DNA of 64,000 nt from DTPS01 sp049591295 (GCA_049591295.1 JBAWEQ010000230.1:11649-75648), one strand, 5' to 3'. Counted from the first letter of the stretch, positions 49,187-58,055 are shown. Program-made: numbers and translations. The notes: generated from the sequence alone by a model not told the origin.

Positions 49187-49381
49187 CTAAAATCCAATCA
49201 ATTGCTTGACCTTGCGGACGTCGGCCTCGTGGACGAGGTCGGCGCTCCCAAGGCGGTTCTTGCGCTTGCGGTCCTTGGAGGACAAGATGTGCCTATGGTA
49301 GGCTTTGCCCCGCTTGATCTTTCCCGTGGCGGTCAGCTTGAACCGCTTGGCCGCAGCCCGGTTGGTCTTCTTCTTTGGCAT
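49187..49381 (-). CDS. rpmI: 50S ribosomal protein L35
   Basis: The 64-residue basic protein reads MPKKKTNRAAAKRFKLTATG then KIKRGKAYHRHILSSKDRKR, family-typical. ATG 49381 is preceded by GGGAGGTTGATATCC; the in-frame TTG nine bases upstream abuts the ribosome site and is unlikely. It sits between infC and rplT with gaps of about 22 to 24 bases. Confidence 0.98.
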   Translation of the reverse strand: MPKKKTNRAAAKRFKLTATGKIKRGKAYHRHILSSKDRKRKNRLGSADLVHEADVRKVKQLIGF

Positions 49382-49403
49382 GGATATCAACCTCCCGCGT
49401 TGC

Positions 49404-49928
49404 CTACTTCTTCGTGGGCGTGAGCAGCATGGTCATCATGCGGCCCTCCATCCCGGGGGCCCGCTCAATCTTGCCCTTCTGAACCACTTCGGTGGCAATT
49501 CTGGTCAGCAGCCTCTGGGCCAGTTCGGGGTGGACGATCTCACGCCCGCGAAAGCGGACCGTGATCTTGACCTTGTCCCCGTCCTCCAGGAATTCCTCGA
49601 TCCGGCGCTTCTTGACCTGGAAGTCGTGCTCTTCGATCTTCGGCCTCAGCTTGATTTCCTTGACGACGACCTGCTTCTGCTTCTTTCTCGCCTCTTGGGC
49701 CTTCTTCTTCTCGTCGTAGAGGAACTTGCCGTAATCGATGATCCGGCAAACCGGCGGCTGGGCGGTGGGCGCTATCTCCACCAGGTCCAGCCCCTTGGCC
49801 TCCGCCATGACCAACGCCTCATCGGGCGTCATGATGCCGAGCTGGGCCCCGTCGTCATCGATGACCCGGATCTCCCGAACCCGGATCTGCCGATTCAACC
49901 TCGGTCCTCTGGCTGTTGCGTCTCGGAT
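49404..49928 (-). CDS. infC: Translation initiation factor IF-3, with ATC start codon
   Basis: IF-3 checks start-codon pairing on the 30S subunit. Starting at ATC 49928 gives 174 residues beginning (M)RDATARGPRLNRQIRVREI, the usual IF-3 N-terminus. The ATC follows a perfect AGGAGG five bases upstream that overlaps the thrS stop (TAGGAGG). No ATG, GTG or TTG has such a site; the only other candidate, TTG at 49898, would shorten the N-terminus and lacks a site. Motifs: LDLVEIAPTAQPPVCRIIDY, linker KKKAQEARKKQKQVVVKEIK, LRPKIEEHDF and FRGREIVHPELA. Rare AUU or AUC starts are the known basis of IF-3 autoregulation. Confidence 0.96.
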   Translation of the reverse strand: MRDATARGPRLNRQIRVREIRVIDDDGAQLGIMTPDEALVMAEAKGLDLVEIAPTAQPPVCRIIDYGKFLYDEKKKAQEARKKQKQVVVKEIKLRPKIEEHDFQVKKRRIEEFLEDGDKVKITVRFRGREIVHPELAQRLLTRIATEVVQKGKIERAPGMEGRMMTMLLTPTKK

Positions 49929-49937
49929 AGCTGCCTC

Positions 49938-51869
49938 CTACTCCAGTTCCAGGGATCGGCTCTCCACCCGTCGGAGAGCCATCTCAACAAAGGTATCCAC
50001 GGTCATGCTCCCCCGGTCTCCAGTCGAGCGAGTCCGCAGGGAAACGCTCGCGGATTCCTGCTCGCGGTCCCCGATCACCAGCATGTAGGGAATCTTCAGC
50101 AGCTGGGCCTCGCGAACCTTGTACCCCGTCTTCTCGGGGCGGGCGTCCACCGTCACCCTCAACCCGGCCCCCCTCAGGCGGGAGGCCACAACCTCGGAGT
50201 ATGCCACATGTCGGTCGGCGATGGGAAGGAGCCTGACCTGCTCGGGGGCCAGCCAGAGCGGAAAGGCCCCGGCGAAGTGCTCGATGAGCACGCCCATGAA
50301 CCGCTCGATGGACCCCATGATGGCCCGGTGGATCATGACCGGCCTCTCGGGCGCGTTCTCGGGCCCCGTATAACTCAGTTCGAACCTCTCGGGCAGGTTG
50401 AAGTCTAGCTGTATGGTCGCGAGCTGCCACTCCCGCCCGATGGCGTCCTTGACGACGAAATCGATCTTCGGTCCGTAGAAGGCTCCATCGCCCGGGTTTA
50501 CAGTGAAAGCGATCCCTTGAGCCTGGAGGATGCTGTCGAGGGCGGCCTCGGCCCGCTGCCAGATCTCGTCCGAGCCCACCGAGTTCTCGGGGCGCGTGGA
50601 GAAGTACACGTGCGGATCGCTGAAGCCGAAGATCTCGTAGGTCCGGCGGACCAGTTCGAAGAGCGAGCGGATCTCCGACTCGATCTGCTCGGGCCGGCAG
50701 AAGATGTGGGCATCGTCCTGCGCGAAGGAGCGCACTCGCGTGAGCCCCTGGGTGACGCCCGAGCGCTCGTAGCGGTGCAGGCGGCCGAAGTCGGCGATCC
50801 TCAGGGGCAGCTCGCGGTAGGAGTGGCTCTCGCTGCCGTAAAGCAGACAGTGGCCCGGGCAGTTCATGGGCTTGAGGCCGAATTCCCGCTTGTCGATCTC
50901 CGCCAGGAACATGTTCTCGCGGTAGTGCTCGTAGTGCCCGGACCGCTTCCAGAGCTCCACGTCGAAGACCTGGGGCGTGATGACCTCCTGGTAGCCGTAT
51001 TCCCGATAGAACTCCCTCATCAGGCCCACGAGCTCGTTGTAGACGATGGCCCCCTTGGCCGTAAAGAAGGGGGAGGCGGGCGCCCACGGGTGGAGCATGA
51101 ACAGGCCGAGATCCCGGCCGAGCTTGCGGTGGTCGCGGGCCTTGGCCTGCTCCAGCCGCTTCAGGTGCTCCTCCAGCTCCTTGCGGGAGAGGAAGGCCGT
51201 GGCGTAGATCCTCTGGAGCATCTTGTTGTGTTCGTCGCCCTTCCAGTAGGCGCCTGCCACGGAGAGGAGCTTGAAGGTGTCGGGCTTGATCCGTCCTGTG
51301 CTCGGCAGGTGGGGACCGCGGCAGAAGTCGTCGAAGGCGCCCTGGCGGTAAATGGAGACCGGCTCGTTCTGGCCGCGTTCGTAGGCCAGCTCTGACTTGT
51401 AGGGTTCCTGCTGCCGGTCGAAGAGCGCCTTGGCCTCCTGCCAGGGGAGCTCCTGGCGCCGGATCGGGGTGTCTCGGGCGATGATCTCGCGCATGCGCGC
51501 CTCGATCCGTTCGAGGTCCTCCGGCGTGAAGGGGGCGTCGCGGTCGAAGTCGTAGTAGAAGCCCTCCTCGATCACGGGCCCGATGGCGATCTTGGCCTCG
51601 GGGAAGAGTTCCTTCACGGCGTTGGCCATGAGGTGGGCGCAGGTATGGCGGTAGATCCCGAGCGCATCGGGAGAGCGCTCCGTGATGAGCTCCAGGGTGC
51701 AGTCGTGGTCGAGCGGCCGGTACACGTCCACGAGGCCGCCGTCGCTCTTGGCAGCGAGGCTGGCGGCGGCAAGCCGCGGGGAGATGCTCTCTCCCACCTG
51801 CTGCGGCGTCGCCCCCGAGGGGAAGACCTTGCTGGTCCCGTCGGGCAGCGTCACGCGGATCTCGGGCAC
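49938..51869 (-). CDS. thrS: Threonyl-tRNA synthetase
   Basis: Class II synthetase of 643 residues with TGS domain (IRVTLPDGTSKVFPSG), the editing domain HTCAHLMANAVKELFPEAKI with HxxxH, zinc/editing Cys in DDFCRGPHLPSTG, class II motif 2 YERSGVTQGLTRVRSFAQDD near 360, and the motif 3 region MIHRAIMGSIERFMGVLIEH. A C-terminal anticodon-binding domain follows. GTG 51869 is the likely start (TTGGAGGCCACC before it); an in-frame TTG four codons earlier is inside that site. It lies 22 bases after the tRNA-Val gene on the same strand. Confidence 0.97.
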   Translation of the reverse strand: MPEIRVTLPDGTSKVFPSGATPQQVGESISPRLAAASLAAKSDGGLVDVYRPLDHDCTLELITERSPDALGIYRHTCAHLMANAVKELFPEAKIAIGPVIEEGFYYDFDRDAPFTPEDLERIEARMREIIARDTPIRRQELPWQEAKALFDRQQEPYKSELAYERGQNEPVSIYRQGAFDDFCRGPHLPSTGRIKPDTFKLLSVAGAYWKGDEHNKMLQRIYATAFLSRKELEEHLKRLEQAKARDHRKLGRDLGLFMLHPWAPASPFFTAKGAIVYNELVGLMREFYREYGYQEVITPQVFDVELWKRSGHYEHYRENMFLAEIDKREFGLKPMNCPGHCLLYGSESHSYRELPLRIADFGRLHRYERSGVTQGLTRVRSFAQDDAHIFCRPEQIESEIRSLFELVRRTYEIFGFSDPHVYFSTRPENSVGSDEIWQRAEAALDSILQAQGIAFTVNPGDGAFYGPKIDFVVKDAIGREWQLATIQLDFNLPERFELSYTGPENAPERPVMIHRAIMGSIERFMGVLIEHFAGAFPLWLAPEQVRLLPIADRHVAYSEVVASRLRGAGLRVTVDARPEKTGYKVREAQLLKIPYMLVIGDREQESASVSLRTRSTGDRGSMTVDTFVEMALRRVESRSLELE

Positions 51870-51891
51870 GGTGGCCTCCAAAAATGAAAAG

Positions 51892-51968
51892 TGGTAGGCG
51901 CGAGCGGGATCGAACCGCTGACCTCTACCGTGTCAAGGTAGCGCTCTCCCATCTGAGCTACGCGCCTA
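51892..51968 (-). tRNA. tRNA-Val (anticodon GAC)
   Basis: Cloverleaf of 77 bases with encoded CCA. The acceptor stem TAGGCGC pairs with GCGCCTA. The D arm GCTC-AGATGGGA-GAGC, the anticodon loop CTTGACA with GAC in the middle, and the T arm with GGTTCGATCCC are all intact. It is transcribed toward thrS. Confidence 0.95.
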
Positions 51969-51979
51969 CGGGAGCCCCA

Positions 51980-52008
51980 AGACTACCAGAGAAAGGGCCG
52001 CATGTCAA
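51980..52008 (-). promoter_or_regulatory. Promoter of the tRNA-Val-thrS-infC-rpmI-rplT operon
   Basis: On the minus strand a consensus -35 TTGACA (52008-52003) is 17 bases from a -10-like TAGTCT (51985-51980); the tRNA starts 12 bases further on (51968). The -35 is perfect and the -10 weak (three of six). Position relative to the mature tRNA 5' end is typical. Confidence 0.6.
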
Positions 52009-52039
52009 GCGGGGCGAGGGGTTTGGGGATGTGTCGAGG

Positions 52040-52990
52040 TCAAGGCCCGGCCTGGAGAAGGTCACCCGGCAGCTCCTCCAGCGAGAGAATGCCCACCGTC
52101 CCGCCCTTCTCCGTGAGGGCCGCCCACGTGCACCCGGAGTCTCGAAGCAGGTGCAGGAGCTCGCTCAAGGGCGTGGCAGCGGGCACGGTGGCGGGAGGCG
52201 CTGGCCAACTGCGGGGGGGCGGCCCGCCCGGGTCCAGGCCCAACAGATCCAAGGGGCGGGCGAGGGCGAGGAGCCTTCCACCCCGGTCCACCACTCGGAG
52301 CGGCCCTCCGGCCGCCTCGGCGAGCCTGGACCTCCACACCTTAGAGGCGGAGGGAAACGGGAGAACGGGAATGGACTCCACCGGCGTCATGAGAGACCAA
52401 GCGGGCTCGTGGAGCCGGGCCAGGATCCCCTTGGCCAGCGCCCGAACCGTATCCGCGTGGCGCAATCGGGCTGAGAAGACCCTGATCAGCTCGTCGCGGG
52501 AGGCCCACGGAAGGGTTCCGCGGCCGCCCTTGGCGCGCCGTCGGCGCAACCCCATGGTCAGCAGGCGCAGCAGGCCTCCCAGCGGGGCCGCTGGCACGAG
52601 GAGGATGAGCAGCACGGGCACCACGCCCAGCGACCAGCCCGTGGCGACAGGGCGCAGGAGGAGCTTGGGAAGTATCTCGCCGAATACCAGCACGGCCAGA
52701 ACGAGGCCCATCCCCGTCACGGGGAGGAGCCATCCCGGTCCACGAGCGGCCCAGCTCTGGGCGAAGAAGGCGCCGGAGACCACGCAGAGGTTGGTGCCCA
52801 GCACCGTGGCGGCCAGCCAATAATCGGGCTTCCTGAAGAACCCGATGAGACGCCGCGCCCTCCAGTCCCCGCGTCGCGCCTTCCGGTACACGATTGCCGG
52901 GCTCGCGTTCAGCAGCGCGATCTCGGTGCCCGAGAAGAAGGCCTCTCCGAGGAGCGAAAGCGCCGTGCCCAGCAGGAGAAGATGATTCAC
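52040..52990 (-). CDS. CNNM/HlyC-CorC-type (DUF21) membrane protein, short form
   Basis: Members are linked to Mg2+ or cation transport. The 316-residue protein has a DUF21 transmembrane domain: LGEAFFSGTEIALLNASP (family motif with the FFSGxExA signature), LAATVLGTNLCVVSGAFFAQ and VFGEILPKLL. The cytoplasmic part starts SRDELIRVFSARL and holds a degenerate CBS-like region with VVDRGGRLLALARPLDLLG and SLEELPGDLL. It is shorter than usual (~420), with no CorC/HlyC transporter-associated domain. GTG start 52990 overlaps the stop of the secreted-protein gene as GTGA. Confidence 0.85.
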   Translation of the reverse strand: MNHLLLLGTALSLLGEAFFSGTEIALLNASPAIVYRKARRGDWRARRLIGFFRKPDYWLAATVLGTNLCVVSGAFFAQSWAARGPGWLLPVTGMGLVLAVLVFGEILPKLLLRPVATGWSLGVVPVLLILLVPAAPLGGLLRLLTMGLRRRRAKGGRGTLPWASRDELIRVFSARLRHADTVRALAKGILARLHEPAWSLMTPVESIPVLPFPSASKVWRSRLAEAAGGPLRVVDRGGRLLALARPLDLLGLDPGGPPPRSWPAPPATVPAATPLSELLHLLRDSGCTWAALTEKGGTVGILSLEELPGDLLQAGP

Positions 52991-53463
52991 TTCCTATTCC
53001 TCTCCACCGTGAAAGGCACCGTCGCCGGGTGCTCGCCGCGCCGGCCCAAAGTCACGGCCAGAGGCGCGGCCCTGTAGCCGTCCACCGAGAGGTCGAAGGC
53101 GAGGTGCGTCACCGAGGGACTGAGCTGAAAATCCACGCCATCGGCTCCACCGTCCGCGGCGGCGTCGAAGCGGATCTCGTTCTCCCCCGTCTTCTTGATG
53201 AAATCGCGGCGCTCCTTGGATTCGGGCTTCACGTGGAGAAAGATGCCGTCACAGACGATGGATCCCGTGAAGACGTGCCTCTTGCCCTTGGTTGTCCACC
53301 GCACGTGCCAGCCCTCGCCGTCGTGCCAGATGAAGTAGCCTTTGGCGTAACCCGCCACGAAGTAGGGCCTGCCCTCCAGGAACCGCTTATCCACGGCCGA
53401 GGCCGCAAGGGCAGACACGAGAATCATGAAGCCCATCAGGACCGCCGCCGTCACTTTTCGCAT
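52987..53463 (-). CDS. Secreted hypothetical protein
   Basis: The 158-residue protein has a signal peptide (VTAAVLMGFMILVSALAASA) then a beta-rich domain with several aromatic pairs (GRPYFVAGYAKGYFIWHDGE, GWHVRWTTKGKRHVFTGSIV) and a C-terminal VTHLAFDLSVDGYRAAPLAV. No catalytic motif is visible and I do not recognise the family. ATG 53463 is chosen over one 15 bases upstream because GGGAGG sits between the two. It lies 19 bases after slt and overlaps the CNNM-like gene. Confidence 0.75.
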   Translation of the reverse strand: MRKVTAAVLMGFMILVSALAASAVDKRFLEGRPYFVAGYAKGYFIWHDGEGWHVRWTTKGKRHVFTGSIVCDGIFLHVKPESKERRDFIKKTGENEIRFDAAADGGADGVDFQLSPSVTHLAFDLSVDGYRAAPLAVTLGRRGEHPATVPFTVERNRK

Positions 53464-53482
53464 AATAACCTCCCGCATTCGT

Positions 53483-55738
53483 CTAGGGTGTCATGGAGGG
53501 GACCCTGGCTGGCTGGGCGTCCCGCATGAACAGGTGCGCCTCGGCCCCGACGGCCCCACCCGTCCCGTCCGCATACAGCCTGCCATACTCCCACTGGTTC
53601 AAGAGAATCCTGCGGACGTAGGAACGCGTTTCCCGGAAAGGTATCGATTCGATGAAGAGGTCGGGGTCTTTGGGGCACCCGGGCCGGCGGAGCCACTCGT
53701 CCACCCGCCCGGGGCCGGCGTTGTAGGCAGCCAGCGCCAGATGCACCTGGCCACCGTACCGCTTGAGCATCTCGGTCATGTAGGCGCAGCCCGCCAGGGC
53801 ATTCCACGCGGGATCCCTAAGGCGCGAGAGGTCGGTGTGCTTCAGATCGAATTTCCGGGCCACTGCCCTGGCCGTCCCCGGAAGGAGCTGCATGAGCCCT
53901 ACGGCGCCCGAGGCCGAGAGGGCGTCGGGATCCCAGAGGCTTTCCTGGCGGATCACCGAGCAGACGAAGAAGACCGGCAGGTCGAAGGTGCTGGCCGCCG
54001 TCCTTACTTGAGGCCAGAAGGGCCTGGGGAAGAGAATCCGCCAGGCTTCCGCGGGGACGCTGTCCCCAGACTGTCCGAAGGCGTTCGGATAGAGCCGGCG
54101 GAGGCTGCGGATGGCTCCGGTGTAGTCGTCGGCCTCGGCCATGGCCCTGGCCATGGCCCACTGGGTGCCGGGGTCGTCGGCCGCCCGCGAAGCCATCTCG
54201 AACTCTCCCCCGGCCTCCGGGAGGAGTCCGCAGCGGAGCAGCTCGAAGCCCTTGGCCGCGTGGCTTCCGGGCTGTACGGGCGCTGGAGCGGGCGGTGGCG
54301 GAGCCGGTTGGTCGGGCGCCGGCGGCCCGCCCCGCACCCTGTAGCCGAAGTACCCGTATCGGTCCTCGCGGAGTATGTCCAAGCGGAGCGCCGCCGCCTC
54401 CTCTCCCGAAACGCGGCCGAGCCTGATCAGGGAGTAGGCCGCCGCGCTCCGGTAATCGCTGGAGGGGGGCAGGGCCCTCACGAGCACCCTCCAAAGGCCG
54501 TCCGCGCGGTCCCGTTTCCCGGCCATGACGTAATGCCACCCGGACTCGTAAAGATATTCGCCGGCGGACGTCTGCCCGAACCCGCCCGCCAGTAACGCCT
54601 CCGCGGTCCGCACGGCCTTCCCCTCGTCGCCCTCCCGGTCGTACCGGCGCATGAGGGCTAGGAGGGAGCGGCCCCGCCCGGGCGTATCGGCGGGGAGCCC
54701 GAGAAGGCCGGCCTCGGCCGCCGCGGCCGACTTGCCCGAAAGCGCTCCCGCGGCGGTCAGCATCCCGAGCCTCACCTTGCTCGCCGCCGCCGCCTCCGGA
54801 GGAATCTCCAACCCCGCGTAATCCTTGGCCGCGTCTCCCAATCGTCCGCGCGCTTCGAGCAGGCGGCCAGCCAGGTAGCGCCGCCAACCCGCCTCGGAGG
54901 GCGAGGAGGGAATGAAGGCCGGCAGCTCCCTGCGAAGCTCGGCCCACTGCCCAGTCTCTGCGAGAGACCGGAGGTGGACGAGCTGGTCCGCCGGAGGCAG
55001 GCGCTCCACCCAGCCTCTCCATTCGGGCCTCCGGGAGAGCAGCTCCTGGGTCTGTCGACTCGTGGGGCGGTGGATCCAGAGGTCACGAACCATCGATTCA
55101 GCCTCCGCCCTGCGGCCCGAATCCTCGTAGAGGACCGCCAGCCTGGCTATCCATTCGGGATCGGAGGGCGCCGCCCGGTGCAGGGCCTCGGCACAAGGAA
55201 TGGCCTCCGGCTCGGCTCCTCTGGCCGGCAGGTCCTCCAGGATGGCCCGCGCCGCCTCCAGCCGGAAGGAGGGTTGCGGCGTGGCCGCGAAGAGCCGGCG
55301 CCACAGCGGCAGGGCCTGGGCCGAGCGCCCCTGCTGTTCGAGGAGCTTCGCCTCCCAGTCCATTCCGTACTCCCAGAGGCTCGAAGAGAGGACGGAGGCA
55401 TCCGAGTACGCCTGGATCGCCGAGTCCGGTTGCCCCTGGGCCTCGTAGGCGCGGCCCAGGAGGAGGTGCAGGGTCCCCGCGTCGGCGGGATCCCGCGGAG
55501 AAGCCAGGGCCCTCACGATGGCGCGTACCCTGGCCTCGCCTTGCAGGGAGGCGAGAGATTGCCACACATCAACTCCGGGACGCGTCTGGGCGCGGCCCGC
55601 GGTGAGGGGGAGAAGGAGCAGAACGGCGACGGCTCTAAGTGCCCATGAGGTCGGCGTCCCCGTCCGCCAGGTAGTTGACGAGGGCCTTGCCGAAGTAGTC
55701 CTGGGCCTGAACCGAGGGTTGCTGGAATCGATGGTCAT
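53483..55738 (-). CDS. slt: Soluble lytic transglycosylase (Slt70-like)
   Basis: Cleaves peptidoglycan glycan strands. After a signal-like hydrophobic core (ALRAVAVLLLLPLTAGRA) a long helical superhelix (TPR-like units, e.g. LHLLLGRAYEAQGQPDSAIQ) leads to the C-terminal catalytic domain with FFVCSVIRQESLWDPDALSA (Glu near 610), SGAVGLMQLLPGTAR and LALAAYNAGPGRVDEWL. The start is unsure. No ATG, GTG or TTG lies between the upstream gene's stop and the signal core; the best ATG, 55738, is inside that gene (104-base overlap) with GGGAGGCCT before it. A GTG downstream would delete the signal. Confidence 0.9.
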   Translation of the reverse strand: MTIDSSNPRFRPRTTSARPSSTTWRTGTPTSWALRAVAVLLLLPLTAGRAQTRPGVDVWQSLASLQGEARVRAIVRALASPRDPADAGTLHLLLGRAYEAQGQPDSAIQAYSDASVLSSSLWEYGMDWEAKLLEQQGRSAQALPLWRRLFAATPQPSFRLEAARAILEDLPARGAEPEAIPCAEALHRAAPSDPEWIARLAVLYEDSGRRAEAESMVRDLWIHRPTSRQTQELLSRRPEWRGWVERLPPADQLVHLRSLAETGQWAELRRELPAFIPSSPSEAGWRRYLAGRLLEARGRLGDAAKDYAGLEIPPEAAAASKVRLGMLTAAGALSGKSAAAAEAGLLGLPADTPGRGRSLLALMRRYDREGDEGKAVRTAEALLAGGFGQTSAGEYLYESGWHYVMAGKRDRADGLWRVLVRALPPSSDYRSAAAYSLIRLGRVSGEEAAALRLDILREDRYGYFGYRVRGGPPAPDQPAPPPPAPAPVQPGSHAAKGFELLRCGLLPEAGGEFEMASRAADDPGTQWAMARAMAEADDYTGAIRSLRRLYPNAFGQSGDSVPAEAWRILFPRPFWPQVRTAASTFDLPVFFVCSVIRQESLWDPDALSASGAVGLMQLLPGTARAVARKFDLKHTDLSRLRDPAWNALAGCAYMTEMLKRYGGQVHLALAAYNAGPGRVDEWLRRPGCPKDPDLFIESIPFRETRSYVRRILLNQWEYGRLYADGTGGAVGAEAHLFMRDAQPARVPSMTP

Positions 55739-56891
55739 AGGCCTCCCGGCTCCGATCGATGTCTTCCCTGAGCAGGGAGTACAGGCTCTTCGTCCGCTTG
55801 CCCTGATCCAACTCCTTGGGATGGTACAGGGCGATCTCCTGGACCAGGAGGCGGGCGAATCGCTTGGCGTCGTCGTGGAGCTTCTCGTCGCCCGGCGAGA
55901 CGACGGGCGGCGCCGGCTCAAGCTCGGGCGTGGGAACCGTGGATTCGACCTCCGGTGCGCCGGGCACCTCCTCCACGATGGTGGCTTCCTCCACCACCTC
56001 CTCGGGCTCCACCTCCGCTTCGGCCGGGGGCTCGGCCATGGCCTCTCTGGGGATTTCCGCCAGAAGGGTCTGGTTGCCGGGAAGGTCCTCGGACGAGGGC
56101 TCGGCGGCCAGGGTCCCGCTGTCCTCGAAGAGGAATGCATCCTCCGAAGCCTTGGCCGTCGGCTCCTGGCCGGGCAGGACGATCTCCTGGCTCTCGAGGG
56201 TCGGCGGCAGGGGATCCCGCTTGGCCTTGAGAGGGAAGATATCGATCACGAGAGAGGCGGTCCTCACCAGGATATCCACGCTGTAATGGTCCAGTTTTCC
56301 CGCATCTCCCGAATCGGCGTAGACGAAGGCGAGCATCTTGCCCTTCAGAAGGAGCGGCGAGATGAGGCTTCTTCGGACCGGGCCCGAAACCGGAATGAAG
56401 GCCGGGAGCGTTCTGTCCAGCAGCATTCGGGTGCGGGAGGCCGCCACCGTCTGCAGGATGGGGTCCCTGTCCACCTGCACCTTCCAGCCGCGGACCTCCT
56501 CCACGTCGAACCCGAAGGAGTTCCAGGCCTGCGCGGTGTCGCCCCGGACCACGAAGAGCACGCCCCGTTCGGCGAAGTCTTCAATGCCCTTGGAGAGGTG
56601 GTTCAGGATCTCGCCCTGGCTATCGGCGTATTCAATGGAGCCCATCCTGTAGAGGAGCGAGTTGTTGAGGGGCGCCGAGCCCGCCGCCGGTTGCGCCGGC
56701 GTCTCGGGAGGGAGGGCGGGCTCCGGTTCCGGGATGGCTTCGGAGATGACCGCGGCCAGGCGCTGCGGGTCCGGGGGGGAGGGGACAGCCAGCACCAGGT
56801 CCTGCAACATGCTCCGGAGGTTTTCCAGATTGTTCTGGAGCTTCTCGAATTGCTCGGCCAGTATGCTTCGAATCTGCTCTTCGTGGCTCAT
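55635..56891 (-). CDS. GAF-like domain protein with acidic linker (uncharacterised)
   Basis: The 418-residue protein starts with a coiled coil (IRSILAEQFEKLQNNLENLRSML) and then a GAF-like domain at about 80-230 (RGVLFVVRGDTAQAWNSFGF, SLISPLLLKGKMLAFVYADS). A long glutamate/proline-rich linker (~250-350, PPAEAEVEPEEVVEEATIVE) follows, then a short C-terminal helical domain KRFARLLVQEIALYHPKELD. That tail appears in other DUF-type signalling proteins of Acidobacteriota as I recall, but no catalytic domain is seen. It overlaps the slt gene's likely start. Confidence 0.75.
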   Translation of the reverse strand: MSHEEQIRSILAEQFEKLQNNLENLRSMLQDLVLAVPSPPDPQRLAAVISEAIPEPEPALPPETPAQPAAGSAPLNNSLLYRMGSIEYADSQGEILNHLSKGIEDFAERGVLFVVRGDTAQAWNSFGFDVEEVRGWKVQVDRDPILQTVAASRTRMLLDRTLPAFIPVSGPVRRSLISPLLLKGKMLAFVYADSGDAGKLDHYSVDILVRTASLVIDIFPLKAKRDPLPPTLESQEIVLPGQEPTAKASEDAFLFEDSGTLAAEPSSEDLPGNQTLLAEIPREAMAEPPAEAEVEPEEVVEEATIVEEVPGAPEVESTVPTPELEPAPPVVSPGDEKLHDDAKRFARLLVQEIALYHPKELDQGKRTKSLYSLLREDIDRSREAYDHRFQQPSVQAQDYFGKALVNYLADGDADLMGT

Positions 56892-56954
56892 TGCGCCCCC
56901 TTTGAGCTTTGTCCACCCTAACCAAATGCAGTGTAGGGACCGGCCCGCGCGGTG

Positions 56955-57989
56955 TCAAGGAGCGGGGCGGGCGAAGAGGTCCCCTCCGATTCCGGGTAGG
57001 CGGTGGCCCAGGTGCTCGCAGGCTAAGCGGGTCACCTTGCGGCCCCGGGGGGTCCTTTCCAGGAATCCGATCTGCATGAGGTAGGGCTCGTAGATCTCCT
57101 CCACCGTGTCCTTCTCCTCGCTGATCGAGGCAGCCAGCGTGTTGAGCCCCACCGGTCCCCCCGCGAATTTCTCGATGATGGCCAGCAGGATCCTCCGGTC
57201 GAGGTCGTCCAGCCCGTAGCGGTCGACCTCCAGCCGCTCCAGGCTGTCGCGGGCCAGTTCCAGGGTGATGCGGCCATCGCCGAGAACCTGGGCGTAGTCC
57301 CGGAGGCGCCGCAGAAGGCGGTTGGCCACCCTGGGGGTCCCGCGGGAGCGCCTCGCGATCTCTTCGGCGGCCGCATCCTCCAGCGGGACCACGAGGAGGG
57401 AGGCGGACCGAAGGACGATGGTCCGGAGTTCCTCCACGCTGTAAAAGCCCATGTGGAAGGTGATGCCGAACCGGTTCCGAAGGGGTGAGGTGAGGAGTCC
57501 GATCCGGGTGGTGGCGCCGATGAGGGTGAAGGGCGGAAGAGGCAGGGTGATGGTCCTGGCCCCAGGGCCCTGTCCCACCAGCAGGTCCAGCTTGAAATCC
57601 TCCAGAGCCGGGTAGAGCACCTCTTCGACGGCCGGGGAGAGCCGGTGGATCTCGTCGATGAACAGGACGTCCTTCGGTTCCAGGTTGGTGAGGAGGGCGG
57701 CCAGGTCTCCGGCCTTCTCGATGAGGGGCCCCGCGGTGGCTCTCAGACTGACGCCAAGCTCGGCGGCGATGATGTGGGCCAGGGTCGTCTTGCCCAGGCC
57801 GGGCGGGCCGTACAGGAGCACGTGGTCCAGGGCGTCACCGCGCCGGGCCGCGGCCTGGAGGAAGACCGCCAGGTTGTCGGTCACGTTCCGCTGGCCCACG
57901 TAGTCGGCTAGCCGGTGGGGGCGGAGCGCCGATTCCCACTGGCGCTCCAAGGCGTCTCCCGTACCCGTTACGAGCCGCTCCCCGTTCAT
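56955..57989 (-). CDS. ruvB: Holliday junction branch migration helicase RuvB
   Basis: Hexameric AAA+ motor that moves Holliday junctions with RuvA. The 344-residue protein has RPHRLADYVGQ, Walker A LLYGPPGLGKTTLAHIIA near 60, Walker B DVLFIDEIHRL, TLIGATTRIGLLTSPLRNRFG (sensor 1) and the C-terminal winged helix with EPYLMQIGFLERTPRGR. RuvA and RuvC are not in the window. It is 65 bases ahead of the secreted-protein gene's strand-mate gap. Confidence 0.98.
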   Translation of the reverse strand: MNGERLVTGTGDALERQWESALRPHRLADYVGQRNVTDNLAVFLQAAARRGDALDHVLLYGPPGLGKTTLAHIIAAELGVSLRATAGPLIEKAGDLAALLTNLEPKDVLFIDEIHRLSPAVEEVLYPALEDFKLDLLVGQGPGARTITLPLPPFTLIGATTRIGLLTSPLRNRFGITFHMGFYSVEELRTIVLRSASLLVVPLEDAAAEEIARRSRGTPRVANRLLRRLRDYAQVLGDGRITLELARDSLERLEVDRYGLDDLDRRILLAIIEKFAGGPVGLNTLAASISEEKDTVEEIYEPYLMQIGFLERTPRGRKVTRLACEHLGHRLPGIGGDLFARPAP

Positions 57990-58055
57990 TCCCGTCCTCC
58001 GGTCACTGGGACCAGGTTCTCCGGCCGGGGCTGGACGGCCCCTGCCTTCGCGCCA

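Noticed and set aside
47492..49423. Open frame of ~640 codons opposite the DUF4388 gene, rplT and rpmI
   Set aside because: Antisense to several certain genes with no signal; overlaps three ribosomal/translation genes.
49898..49928. TTG 49898 as the infC start
   Set aside because: It lacks a ribosome site and would remove the conserved N-terminal residues, whereas ATC 49928 has AGGAGG at the right distance.
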